Assembly (NCBI GenBank): GCA_937941555.1
Contig: CALDHJ010000463.1
Coordinates: forward strand, 1 to 6,208
Direction of reading: 5' to 3'
Origin: an uncultured Granulosicoccaceae bacterium
GTDB lineage: Bacteria > Pseudomonadota > Gammaproteobacteria > CALCKW01
Length of the DNA: 6,208 nucleotides
Shown here: positions 1-5,961 of the stretch, piece after piece
How positions within the stretch are numbered: the stretch's first letter is position 1
Layout: each line of letters starts with the position of its first letter
The notes under the pieces: model-generated
What the model was told of the DNA's origin: nothing
Database searches by the model: none
Seen by the model: only the letters and a program-made list of their open reading frames with translations
Position numbers and translations under genes: made by a program

Positions 1-480
1 GTTGCGGTTGAAGAGTGCCCGCCCGGCGCTGTGCTGGTCATGGATTGCCGCCAGGATGCTTCAGCCGCGTCCGCCGGATCGATCCTGCTGACGCGCCTGC
101 AAATGCGCGGCGCAGCCGGTGTGGTGAGTGATGGCGGTATCCGCGATGCCGCCGGCGCTGCAGCGCTCGACATGCCGGTGTTTGCGGCAAAAGCCTCTGC
201 CCTGACCAATCTCACCAAACACCACGCAGTAGATATCGGTTTGCCGATAGCCTGTGGTGGTGTTGCGGTCTACCCCGGCGACATTGTGCTCGGCGACGCC
301 GACGGGGTCATGGTGATCCCGCGCCACCTCGCCGACGAGGTGGCCGACGAGAGCGTCGAGATGGAGTTGTTCGAGACCTTCGTGTTGGAGCAGGTCAACG
401 CGGGAGCCTCGATCAGAGGCTTGTACCCGCCCACCGACCCCGAGACGGTGCGTCGCTTCGAGTCCTGGCGCCAGACGTGA
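1..480 (+). CDS. RraA family / HMG-aldolase-like protein, 3' part
   Basis: The reading frame is open from the first base, so the true start lies to the left. The 159 visible residues end at a TGA (478-480). The segment RGAAGVVSDGGIRDAAG (about residues 36-52 of the fragment) is the family core; the RD pair (R48, D49) corresponds to the substrate-binding Arg and metal-binding Asp of class II 4-hydroxy-4-methyl-2-oxoglutarate/4-carboxy-4-hydroxy-2-oxoadipate aldolases and of the RNase E regulator RraA. A second family signature, YPGDIVLGDADGVMVIP, follows at residues 91-107. Known members cleave or decarboxylate 2-oxo acids (pyruvate aldolase, oxaloacetate decarboxylase), and many paralogues in sugar-acid gene clusters have no assigned substrate. 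The C-terminal extension after the barrel (about residues 108-159) is usual for the longer metabolic members rather than for compact RraA. I favour a metabolic aldolase/decarboxylase over an RNase regulator, but the sequence cannot settle this. Its operon lies to the left, outside the window. Confidence 0.88.
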   Translation, partial: VAVEECPPGAVLVMDCRQDASAASAGSILLTRLQMRGAAGVVSDGGIRDAAGAAALDMPVFAAKASALTNLTKHHAVDIGLPIACGGVAVYPGDIVLGDADGVMVIPRHLADEVADESVEMELFETFVLEQVNAGASIRGLYPPTDPETVRRFESWRQT

Positions 481-481
481 T

Positions 482-997
482 TCAGACGGTTCCGCGCACC
501 GGGAGGTCGTTGGTGATGTTGAACTGCATGCCGTCGAGGAGTTCTTCGAGGTCCGGTCGTGCCGCCGGGCCGTTTGAAATGTCCACCAGCATCAATGACC
601 CGTCCGGGCGAATGCCGAAGGCGCCTGGTTCGGCAAAGCGGTGGTCGGTTTCCTCGGGGGAGAGCGGGTCTGACACGTAGACACCCAAGCTGTGCATCTG
701 GTCCTCGGTGAGGCTGTGGCAAAGCGTGAAATTCCAGCCGTGTTCCGTCTGGTCTGCGCGTGCTCGGTCTTCGGGATCAGCTGAGGTCACCACGACATCG
801 AGTGTCTCGGTCCAGTTATCGAGGACCGCATTCAGTTTGTTGAGGAACCGTTTGCAGCGCGGGCAGTGTGTGCCGCGGTAGACAAATAACATGGTCCACC
901 TCTCGGACACACTGCCGAGTGTGACGGTGCCACCGCCGACGCGCGGCAGGTCCAGGGTGTCGAGGGGTTCGCCGACGCGGGGTTTGGCTGTGCTCAT
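482..997 (-). CDS. Peroxiredoxin-like (AhpC/TSA-type) family protein
   Basis: This 171-residue protein has a thioredoxin fold. Strand and helix around LFVYRGTHCPRCKRFLNKL (residues 37-55) carry a CPRC motif (C45, C48), with C45 the likely peroxidatic or nucleophilic cysteine. This is followed by DVVVTSADPEDRARA and by the family's C-terminal block FAEPGAFGIRPDGSLMLVDI (121-140), then a RP...L...MQFNITNDLPVRG tail. These blocks match the peroxiredoxin-like family of the AhpC/TSA superfamily. The likely role is thiol-dependent reduction of peroxides, or another cytosolic disulfide redox task. No signal peptide is seen. The frame is open upstream to 1165, but those 56 extra residues are Arg/His-rich and unlike the family, so I chose the ATG at 997, just before a typical N-terminus. 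Shine-Dalgarno pairing is weak (AGAGA about 8 bases upstream). It is the last minus-strand gene, 196 bases after the dehydrogenase at 1194, and may have its own promoter. Confidence 0.88.
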   Translation of the reverse strand: MSTAKPRVGEPLDTLDLPRVGGGTVTLGSVSERWTMLFVYRGTHCPRCKRFLNKLNAVLDNWTETLDVVVTSADPEDRARADQTEHGWNFTLCHSLTEDQMHSLGVYVSDPLSPEETDHRFAEPGAFGIRPDGSLMLVDISNGPAARPDLEELLDGMQFNITNDLPVRGTV

Positions 998-1018
998 GGG
1001 GGGTCTCTGCAAATGAGG

Positions 1019-1035
1019 GGCGCACCCTGTGCGCC
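1019..1035. repeat. Perfect GC-rich hairpin upstream of the peroxiredoxin-like gene
   Basis: GGCGCAC, a three-base loop CCT, then GTGCGCC form a 7-bp perfect stem. It lies 22 bases upstream of the ATG at 997. No T-run follows on either strand, so it is not a canonical intrinsic terminator. It could be an mRNA leader hairpin or an operator half-site pair. It could also arise by chance in GC-rich DNA. Confidence 0.4.
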
Positions 1036-1102
1036 GGGATCGGTGGGTCCGATGATACCCTGCGCCCCGTCGATCTCGAGCCTCCGCGTGCACTGCCTGG
1101 AG

Positions 1103-1119
1103 CGATTTTCCGGAAATCG
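1103..1119. repeat. Inverted repeat in the 998-1193 gap
   Basis: CGATTTTCCGGAAATCG pairs with itself over six base pairs plus one T-G wobble around a three-base loop. It is AT-rich at the arms and centred on CCGGA, which fits a small dimeric-regulator site as well as an RNA hairpin. No U-tract follows, so termination is unlikely. It lies between the end of the three-gene block (1194) and the peroxiredoxin-like gene (997), where a promoter or processing site for the latter would be expected. Confidence 0.35.
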
Positions 1120-1193
1120 GTCCCGACGCGGAAACCCACAAGCTCTCCGCCGGCTGGTGCAGCAATCCGCGTACTCACCGGGCTACCACCCCG

Positions 1194-2375
1194 TTACAGG
1201 CTGACCCATGCACCCGACTGGTCGTTTGATGTGACGCACGCGTCGACAAAGCGCACGCCGTCGGCGCCCTCGGTAACACGCGGCATGGCGAGCCAGTCCG
1301 CGGGCTCGTCCCGGCCGTCGCGGCGACACGCCACAGCCATGGCGAATTCGGTATACAGGTTGGCCCACGCTTCGATGATGCCTTCGGGGAAGCCGCGTGC
1401 GGTTCTGACAAACCGCTCTGTGTCACGGGACACGCCGTGGCCGTGGCCGCGTGAAACGACGCGGTCCGGCTCGCCGAAGCGGTTGAACCGGAGCGTGTCG
1501 CAGGCTTCGAGGTCCCATTCCAGTCCGCCCTCGCTGCCAAAAATGCGCAGCCGCAATCCGCCCCGGTTGCCGGGCGCGAGGCGGGTCGCCATCAACGTCC
1601 CCGGGACCATGTTGTCGTGCCGCGTCCACGCAAAAAAACTGTCTTCGAGTGGTTTGGGGGCACCGCAGACGTGGAACTCTGAGCGAACGTGGGTCAGCGT
1701 GAGGTGGCTGACAAAGCCTGCGAGGTGGGCGGCGTGGGTGCCGATGTCGCCGACGCAGGATGTGCGACCGGACTTGGCCGGATCGAGGCGCCATTTCACG
1801 TGCGGTGCGTCAGTCACGTCCTCAGGAGTCATCCAGTCTTGCATGAACTCGACGTGAATCTGGTTGATCCTGCCAAGGCCACCGCGCGCAACGATGTCAC
1901 GTGCTTGCCGGATCATCGGAAAACACGACATGACGTAAGAGACACCGAACACACAGCCGGTCCGCTCGCAGAGGTTGACAAGCGTGTCCGCTTCAGCCGT
2001 GTTGTTTGTCAGAGGCTTGTCACACAGCACGTCAATACCGGCTTCGAGGAAACACTTGGCAGCGTCGAAGTGCAGGTGGTTAGGCGTCGTGATCATCACG
2101 GCGTCCACACCGTCGCGCCGGTTTGCTTCACCCTCAGCCATGGCGGCAAAAGAGGTGTAACAGCGGTCTTCCGGTAGACGCCAGTCTGTCGCGGCGGCTT
2201 TGGCGCGCGCAGGATCCGATGAGAAGGCCCCGGCCACAAGCTCCCAGTGGTCCGTCAATCGGGCGGCCATGACTTGCATTGTCGAGATACGCCCGCCGCC
2301 GACAACGCCGAGCCGCAACCGCCTGGACAGCGTGGGAAAGGGGGCCTTCGGGTCGATCTGTTCAGTAATCAGCAT
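1194..2375 (-). CDS. Gfo/Idh/MocA family oxidoreductase (D-x3-H type)
   Basis: This 393-residue NAD(P)-dependent dehydrogenase probably acts on a sugar, polyol or derivative. After a short N-terminal extension comes the Rossmann dinucleotide motif GVVGGGRIS (23-31). Next come VDAVMITTPNHLH (90-102) and the catalytic-lysine motif as CDKPL (D119, K120, P121), where most relatives have EKP. The C-terminal catalytic-domain signature GDIGTHAAHLAGF (209-221) supplies D210 and H214, the usual D-x3-H acid/base arrangement. The sequence YVMSCFPMIRQAR and the late block RIFGSEGGLEWDLEACDTLRF resemble the approximately 380-390-residue subgroup found in inositol and anhydrosugar catabolism. The length is normal for that group. 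The ATG at 2375 lies 12 bases after the stop of the cupin-like gene, so the two are very likely co-transcribed. No strong Shine-Dalgarno is visible before it, which fits translation coupled to the upstream gene. The stop is TAA (1194-1196). The exact substrate is unknown. Confidence 0.93.
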   Translation of the reverse strand: MLITEQIDPKAPFPTLSRRLRLGVVGGGRISTMQVMAARLTDHWELVAGAFSSDPARAKAAATDWRLPEDRCYTSFAAMAEGEANRRDGVDAVMITTPNHLHFDAAKCFLEAGIDVLCDKPLTNNTAEADTLVNLCERTGCVFGVSYVMSCFPMIRQARDIVARGGLGRINQIHVEFMQDWMTPEDVTDAPHVKWRLDPAKSGRTSCVGDIGTHAAHLAGFVSHLTLTHVRSEFHVCGAPKPLEDSFFAWTRHDNMVPGTLMATRLAPGNRGGLRLRIFGSEGGLEWDLEACDTLRFNRFGEPDRVVSRGHGHGVSRDTERFVRTARGFPEGIIEAWANLYTEFAMAVACRRDGRDEPADWLAMPRVTEGADGVRFVDACVTSNDQSGAWVSL

Positions 2376-2387
2376 TGCCGGTTCGTA

Positions 2388-3044
2388 TCATGCGGGAGGG
2401 GTGGCGCCGTCGGGCAGCATTTCCACTGCCATGAAGACCGATGGTGTGATGGTCTCGAATTGGTGCCATGGGTAGTTGCCCTCACTGTCGTACATGGGAC
2501 GGTGCGTTGTGCCCGGGGCCATGGGCTCTTCAAGGTAGAGGGTTTCGATGTCTTGCTCCCGACACTGCTGCATCTTGCCGAAGCCGACGATTTGCGTGTG
2601 CACTTCACGAAAGCCCGGGATCGGGCAAAAGGCGTGGTCGCGGTGCAAGCCGACCTTCAAGGGCACCGAGGCGGAGTGGTACAGCGTGAAGCCGAACTGG
2701 CCGACCCAGACCTTGGGTGACATGTAGTGTTCGATACCGCGCAAGCGATCTTCACCGCGGACCTCGAACGCCGAGGGCCAAGTGTCGCGGATGCGGGCCA
2801 TCAGCGCGGCGTCGTCGACGTGGTTGGCGAAGCCTTCAATCACGACCGCGTGGTTCACGGACGTGAGTGTGGTGTCTTTGAGAATGGCGGATTGCAGCGA
2901 ACCCAGCTGCTGCGCTCGCACGGACATCGGTTCGTCCGAGAGATTCAAGGCAATGGTTTTGCCGTGAATGGCGAAGCGTGGCTCGTCTTTGACGATACGA
3001 ACTGTGAAGAACGGATCGCCTATGGAGAGTGTTTCAATGCTCAT
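2388..3044 (-). CDS. Uncharacterised cupin-like protein in a dehydrogenase operon
   Basis: I do not recognise this 218-residue protein. Its C-terminal half reads like a cupin barrel: GLHRDHAFCPIPGF (132-145) with H134, D136 and H137; REVHTQIVGFGKMQQ (146-160) with E147 and H149; then E163, LYLEEPMAPGTTH (169-181) with H181, and H194. Closely spaced His/Asp/Glu followed some 30 residues later by a P-G-x2-H turn is the usual cupin metal-site pattern. The N-terminal half (1-130) has no motif I can name, and there is no signal peptide or membrane segment. It starts at the ATG 3044, which overlaps the TGA of the upstream dehydrogenase in an ATGA, so translation is probably coupled. The next dehydrogenase starts 12 bases downstream. 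This setting suggests an enzyme (isomerase, epimerase, lactonase or dioxygenase) or substrate-binding role in the same pathway. The cupin call is inference from motif spacing, and the function is open. Confidence 0.88.
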   Translation of the reverse strand: MSIETLSIGDPFFTVRIVKDEPRFAIHGKTIALNLSDEPMSVRAQQLGSLQSAILKDTTLTSVNHAVVIEGFANHVDDAALMARIRDTWPSAFEVRGEDRLRGIEHYMSPKVWVGQFGFTLYHSASVPLKVGLHRDHAFCPIPGFREVHTQIVGFGKMQQCREQDIETLYLEEPMAPGTTHRPMYDSEGNYPWHQFETITPSVFMAVEMLPDGATPPA

Positions 3045-4225
3045 GGCAGCGCACTCAAATTGACATGTAATCCCGTCTCGGTCGATTCGCGAAGCGGTGC
3101 AGGTCGTTCGCAGCGGCTCTCGATGTCTATGAATCTGCCGGACACCGGGCTGTCGAGCATGCCCTGCATGACTTCACACAGGTGCAACCCGAGCGCGCCG
3201 CTGGCCCGCGGCTCGCGCGCTTCAGCCACGGCTTTTGCAAGCTCGGCAAGTCCGATCCCTCGTGCGTCGAAATTAAGGCCGTGGGTGTTGTTGGCCACGT
3301 CCCACTCGGCTGGTGCGTCCGGGCGCGGCCGCATGGTCCAGCGCGATGTGGTGCGCGTGCGCACCCAGACGTCACCTTGGAACACGTTGGCGCCGTCACC
3401 GGGGTCGGGGTCGGGGATGCAAATCGTGCCGTCGGTGCCGTAGATCTCCAGCCGCGGTGTCTCACTTTCCCAGACGTCGAAGCTCACCAGCATTTGGCCG
3501 ACAACACCGCTCTCGAATTCGAGCAAGCTCACGCAGTGGGTATCAACCTCGACCGGCATCATCTCGCCGTTGCGCGGCCCGTTTTCGATCATTCGCTCGG
3601 AGAAGGTTCTTCGCGACATCCCCGCCACCCGCGCCACGGGTCCGAGGCAAAATACCATTGCCGCCAAGTAGTAGGGGCCGAGGTCCAGCAGCGGGCCACC
3701 GCCCTTGGCGTAGTAGAAATCGGGGTTGGGGTGGTGGCGTTCTACGCCGTGTGTCGGCACGAAGGCCGCGACTCCGGTCGGTGCGCCTATCGCGTTTTGG
3801 TCGATCAGCTTGCGGACGGTTTGCCAGCGGCCACCGAAAAAGGTGTCCGGCGCGTTGCCCACCAAGCGACCCTGTTGCCTCGCCAGGGCGAGAATGTTGC
3901 GGCCCTCGTCCAGGTCTGTGACGAATGGCTTCTCGCTGTAGACGTGCTTTTCCGCTTCCAGTGCAGCGATGCTGACACTGGCATGGGCGGCGGGGATGGT
4001 CAGGTTGAGTATGGCGTCAACATCGGGGTCGTCGATAATCGCCTGTGGGCTCGCAACCCGCGGCACGCCATAGCGGTCGGCTTTTGCACGGCTTTCATCC
4101 GGGTTGAGACTGCCGCACACGACGATGTCCAACCCCGAAAACGCAGCGCAATTTTCAAGGTACACATCGCTGATGCGACCGGTGCCAATCAGGCCGATTC
4201 GAAGGGGGTGGATTGCATCAGTCAT
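3041..4225 (-). CDS. Gfo/Idh/MocA family oxidoreductase (D-x3-Y type)
   Basis: This 394-residue NAD(P)-dependent oxidoreductase is the first gene of the three-gene block. The dinucleotide-binding motif GLIGTGRIS is at residues 11-19, followed by VDAILNLTIPAAHASV (69-84) and the catalytic-lysine motif SEKPF (E98, K99, P100). The C-terminal domain signature is GGGPLLDLGPYYLAAM (175-190). D181 is kept, but the residue four further on is Y185 rather than His, as in glucose-fructose oxidoreductase-like members. The product therefore belongs to a different branch from the dehydrogenase encoded at 1194-2375; the two are not a recent duplication. The segment after about 265 (PDPDPGDGANVFQGDVWV) is strongly acidic. 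The ATG at 4225 begins 8 residues before the Rossmann strand, and a weak GAAAG lies about 10 bases upstream. Its TGA overlaps the next start by 4 bp. The substrate is unknown; oxidation of a sugar or polyol, or reduction of a keto sugar, are the likely reactions. Confidence 0.93.
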   Translation of the reverse strand: MTDAIHPLRIGLIGTGRISDVYLENCAAFSGLDIVVCGSLNPDESRAKADRYGVPRVASPQAIIDDPDVDAILNLTIPAAHASVSIAALEAEKHVYSEKPFVTDLDEGRNILALARQQGRLVGNAPDTFFGGRWQTVRKLIDQNAIGAPTGVAAFVPTHGVERHHPNPDFYYAKGGGPLLDLGPYYLAAMVFCLGPVARVAGMSRRTFSERMIENGPRNGEMMPVEVDTHCVSLLEFESGVVGQMLVSFDVWESETPRLEIYGTDGTICIPDPDPGDGANVFQGDVWVRTRTTSRWTMRPRPDAPAEWDVANNTHGLNFDARGIGLAELAKAVAEAREPRASGALGLHLCEVMQGMLDSPVSGRFIDIESRCERPAPLRESTETGLHVNLSALP

Positions 4226-4460
4226 GAATCGCTTTCAGTCGTCTTTACGTGAGCGTTGTGCTGCGACTTGGGCACTTTATCGCGTTCACCGTGGTTGCCT
4301 ACCCGTCAATGGGCGGTGAGGCGACCGGCTGCTGGGCGCAACACGTGGTGCGTGGCGGCGGCGACGGACACAGCACGTCAGGAGAATACAACAACAGCTT
4401 GCTTTGTAGGGCTTCAGACGTGACCGTAGTCGGAATGGCGAGTGCCGGTGCGACGTTGCA
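4226..4460. other. Intergenic gap upstream of the three-gene operon
   Basis: The 235 bases between the MFS stop and the first dehydrogenase start hold no credible gene on either strand. A plus-strand frame crosses the gap, but it runs antisense into the transporter and shows no family features. No intrinsic terminator (GC stem plus T-run) follows the MFS gene. The gap is long enough for a separate promoter for the operon, and it contains the near-palindrome at 4337-4352. No well-spaced sigma-70 hexamer pair was found. Confidence 0.6.
4337..4352. promoter_or_regulatory. Near-perfect palindrome, candidate operator
   Basis: CGCAACACGTGGTGCG is a 16-base dyad with seven of eight pairs matching, centred on CACGTG. 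It lies about 112 bases upstream of the first dehydrogenase start (4225), a suitable place for a repressor or activator site controlling the operon. No regulator gene is present in the window to pair with it, and GC-rich DNA produces such dyads by chance, so the call is tentative. Confidence 0.3.
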
Positions 4461-5636
4461 TTACCCGAGTCGGGCTTGTCTGTGTGCCTGCATGTACAAG
4501 CCGCAGCCGCACGCCGCGCAAGCGGCGAGACAGGTCAGCAGCAGGTCGTAGCCGCCGAGGCGCCAGACCATCGCCCCGAAAAAGGGCGCGAGTGCGGAAC
4601 CGGCGAGGTACGGCAACGCCAGGGCGCCGGACTTTGCGCCGAAGTGCGAGCCGCCTAGGATGTCGCGCGCCACCACCGGGCGCAGGATGCTGACGGTGCC
4701 GTATGCGCCGCCAAAACTCAGGATGGCTGAGGCGAGCAGCAAGGGGGAGCCTTCGCTTCCCGTCAGCAGCACCATCGCGACGCCGATAAGCACACACGCG
4801 AGAACCGTCAGCGCGTGGTGTGACAATCGGTTGCCGACGGCCACTAGGGCGAGCCGGCCGGCTACTTGCGACGGCCCGATGCACGAGGCAGCGAGCACCG
4901 CCTGCTCTGGTGTCCAGCCGTGTTCGTCGAGTATGGGCAAGAGGTGGTGGAGAGCCGCGCCGTGCACGACAGCCAACAGGCTGAAACCCGACGCCAGCAG
5001 CCAGAACGCTGGCCGATGCAGAAAGCGGTGGTCGCGTGACGCGGTGGCAGGCGTCGGGGGTTGCGGTGTAGCCGAGGCCTCGACGGCTTGAGCACCGCAC
5101 CACAACACGGGCGCCACCACGGCGATGACTACTACACCAAATACGGTGACGGCCGTGCGCCACCCCACTGCATCGGCGAGCAGGTGCGTGACCGGAAAGC
5201 TGATGGTGCCTGCAAACCCCGCGACCAGCGTGATCCAGACAATGCCGCGTTTTGCCTGGTCGCCGCGTGCACGCGTGATTAGTGCAAAGCAGGGCTCGTA
5301 CAGGCAACCCGACAAGGCCACGCCAATCAGCCCCCAGGTGGCGTAGAAGGCGGGGAGTGTGGTCACTTGTGACAGGAGCAACAGACCGCACCCGCCCATA
5401 ACCGCCGACACCGCCATCAAGGACGGTCCGTGTCCGCGGTCGATGAGACGACCGCTCCACGGCGACACCAGGCCCGAGACCAGTATCGCCAATGCCAGCG
5501 CGGCCGTGAGCTCGGTCCTGGACCAGCCGAGGTCGGCCTCCCAGCGCAGCAACAGCGCCGGAAAAACATAATACAAGGCCGCCCAGATCAACGTCTCGCC
5601 GAGTGCGAGAAGTGCGATGCCGGGGTCTCTGAGCAT
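4461..5636 (-). CDS. MFS transporter
   Basis: This 391-residue major facilitator is an inner-membrane secondary transporter driven by an ion gradient. Hydrophobic segments fall roughly at 8-30, 44-62, 73-89, 95-117, 132-152, 162-183, 209-233, 246-267, 275-292, 298-318, 335-355 and 362-382, giving the usual 6+6 plan. A Pro/Ala-rich central loop lies at about 184-208. MFS motif A appears between the second and third segments as GRLIDRGHG (62-70). The N-terminus ETLIWAALYYVFPALLLRWE, with LGWSRTEL after it, resembles a broad proteobacterial MFS group whose substrates are mostly unassigned. I chose the ATG at 5636 because it starts directly before the first membrane segment. The frame continues up to a TTG at 5747, but those 37 residues are polar and unlike the family. 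No clear Shine-Dalgarno is seen. It reads in the same direction as the dehydrogenase operon 235 bases downstream and may import that pathway's substrate. Confidence 0.92.
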   Translation of the reverse strand: MLRDPGIALLALGETLIWAALYYVFPALLLRWEADLGWSRTELTAALALAILVSGLVSPWSGRLIDRGHGPSLMAVSAVMGGCGLLLLSQVTTLPAFYATWGLIGVALSGCLYEPCFALITRARGDQAKRGIVWITLVAGFAGTISFPVTHLLADAVGWRTAVTVFGVVVIAVVAPVLWCGAQAVEASATPQPPTPATASRDHRFLHRPAFWLLASGFSLLAVVHGAALHHLLPILDEHGWTPEQAVLAASCIGPSQVAGRLALVAVGNRLSHHALTVLACVLIGVAMVLLTGSEGSPLLLASAILSFGGAYGTVSILRPVVARDILGGSHFGAKSGALALPYLAGSALAPFFGAMVWRLGGYDLLLTCLAACAACGCGLYMQAHRQARLG

Positions 5637-5750
5637 GGGATCGTATCGGTGGGCGGGGTCTGAGGTGCAGCCTAACAGGGCAGACTGTGTGCCGTGTGAA
5701 TTGCAGCCCAAAGCAACGCCAAGAGACAGGTTATTAGATGGGTGCAAACA

Positions 5751-5778
5751 ATATTATCACCATGGTGTCCCCTGACCA
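5751..5778 (-). promoter_or_regulatory. Possible extended -10 promoter for the MFS gene
   Basis: Read on the minus strand, TGGTCA (5778-5773) is followed by a 16-base spacer and TAATAT (5756-5751), with TG one base upstream of the -10 hexamer (an extended -10 layout). Both hexamers match the sigma-70 consensus at four of six positions. Transcription would begin near 5744 and leave a leader of roughly 108 bases before the ATG at 5636. This is the most AT-rich spot of the intergenic region. It is inferred from sequence only. Confidence 0.3.
5758..5767. promoter_or_regulatory. Perfect 10-bp palindrome in the promoter spacer
   Basis: CACCATGGTG is self-complementary over all ten bases. It sits between the proposed -35 and -10 hexamers of the MFS promoter, where a bound dimeric repressor would block RNA polymerase. 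Ten base pairs is short for an operator, so chance remains a real alternative. Confidence 0.3.
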
Positions 5779-5815
5779 CGCCGATACGCACTTGTAAAAA
5801 AGCGAAGAACGGACA

Positions 5816-5840
5816 ACGGCCATCTGTGATGACAGGCCGT
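5816..5840. repeat. Compound inverted repeat in the divergent region
   Basis: ACGGCC (5816-5821) and GGCCGT (5835-5840) pair perfectly. The 13 bases between them contain a nested TGT (5825-5827) and ACA (5832-5834), giving a stem with a three-base bulge and a GATG loop. It could serve as an operator for either divergent gene or as a leader structure of the BCCT transcript. There is no T-run to suggest termination. Confidence 0.35.
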
Positions 5841-5900
5841 GCAAGCGCATACATACCGCCTTCGCGTCGGTTTGGCCTGCGGTCGTTTCAACGTCGAATT

Positions 5901-5923
5901 GTCGCGAGGCGACGCGCCGTCGC
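5901..5923. repeat. Two overlapping, mutually exclusive hairpins
   Basis: GTCGC (5901-5905) can pair with GCGAC (5909-5913) across a GAG loop. The same GCGAC, extended to GCGACG (5909-5914), can instead pair with CGTCGC (5918-5923) across a CGC loop. The central segment cannot do both at once, so the three arms form a small either/or switch about 90 bases upstream of the BCCT start. As DNA it can equally be read as tandem half-sites GTCGC/GCGAC/GTCGC for a regulator. Confidence 0.4.
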
Positions 5924-5932
5924 ACCAATCGC

Positions 5933-5948
5933 GCCCTCCCAGTAGGGC
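5933..5948 (+). repeat. Small GC hairpin upstream of the BCCT gene
   Basis: GCCCT (5933-5937) and AGGGC (5944-5948) form a 5-bp stem with a six-base loop, followed on the plus strand by CTATTTG. The T-rich tail is too short for a confident intrinsic terminator. It lies directly after the two overlapping hairpins and before the mini-frame at 5962. Confidence 0.25.
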
Positions 5949-5961
5949 CTATTTGACAATG

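Noticed and set aside
1019..1119. The two hairpins as intrinsic terminators of the dehydrogenase operon
   Set aside because: Neither stem is followed by a T-run on the minus strand.
998..1165. N-terminal extension of the peroxiredoxin-like frame
   Set aside because: The 56 residues are Arg/His-rich and low in similarity to any family block; the ATG at 997 starts a normal family N-terminus.
3182..4252. Long plus-strand open frame (356 codons) opposite the first dehydrogenase
   Set aside because: It is antisense to a gene with clear Gfo/Idh motifs, has no family features, and is the kind of long shadow frame expected in GC-rich DNA.
4276..4309. TTGACG (4309-4304) and GATAAA (4281-4276) on the minus strand as a promoter for the dehydrogenase operon
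   Set aside because: The spacer is 22 bases, too long for a sigma-70 promoter.
4414..5460. Second minus-strand open frame (348 codons) overlapping the MFS gene
   Set aside because: It is Arg/Pro/Ser-rich without motifs or membrane segments, while the other frame encodes a complete 12-segment transporter.
5637..5747. N-terminal extension of the MFS frame to a TTG
   Set aside because: It would add 37 polar residues before the first membrane segment and needs a rare start codon; the ATG at 5636 fits the family.
5672..5945. Small open frames of about 60-67 codons in the divergent region
   Set aside because: They overlap each other on both strands, lack ribosome sites and family features, and coincide with inverted repeats and a likely promoter.
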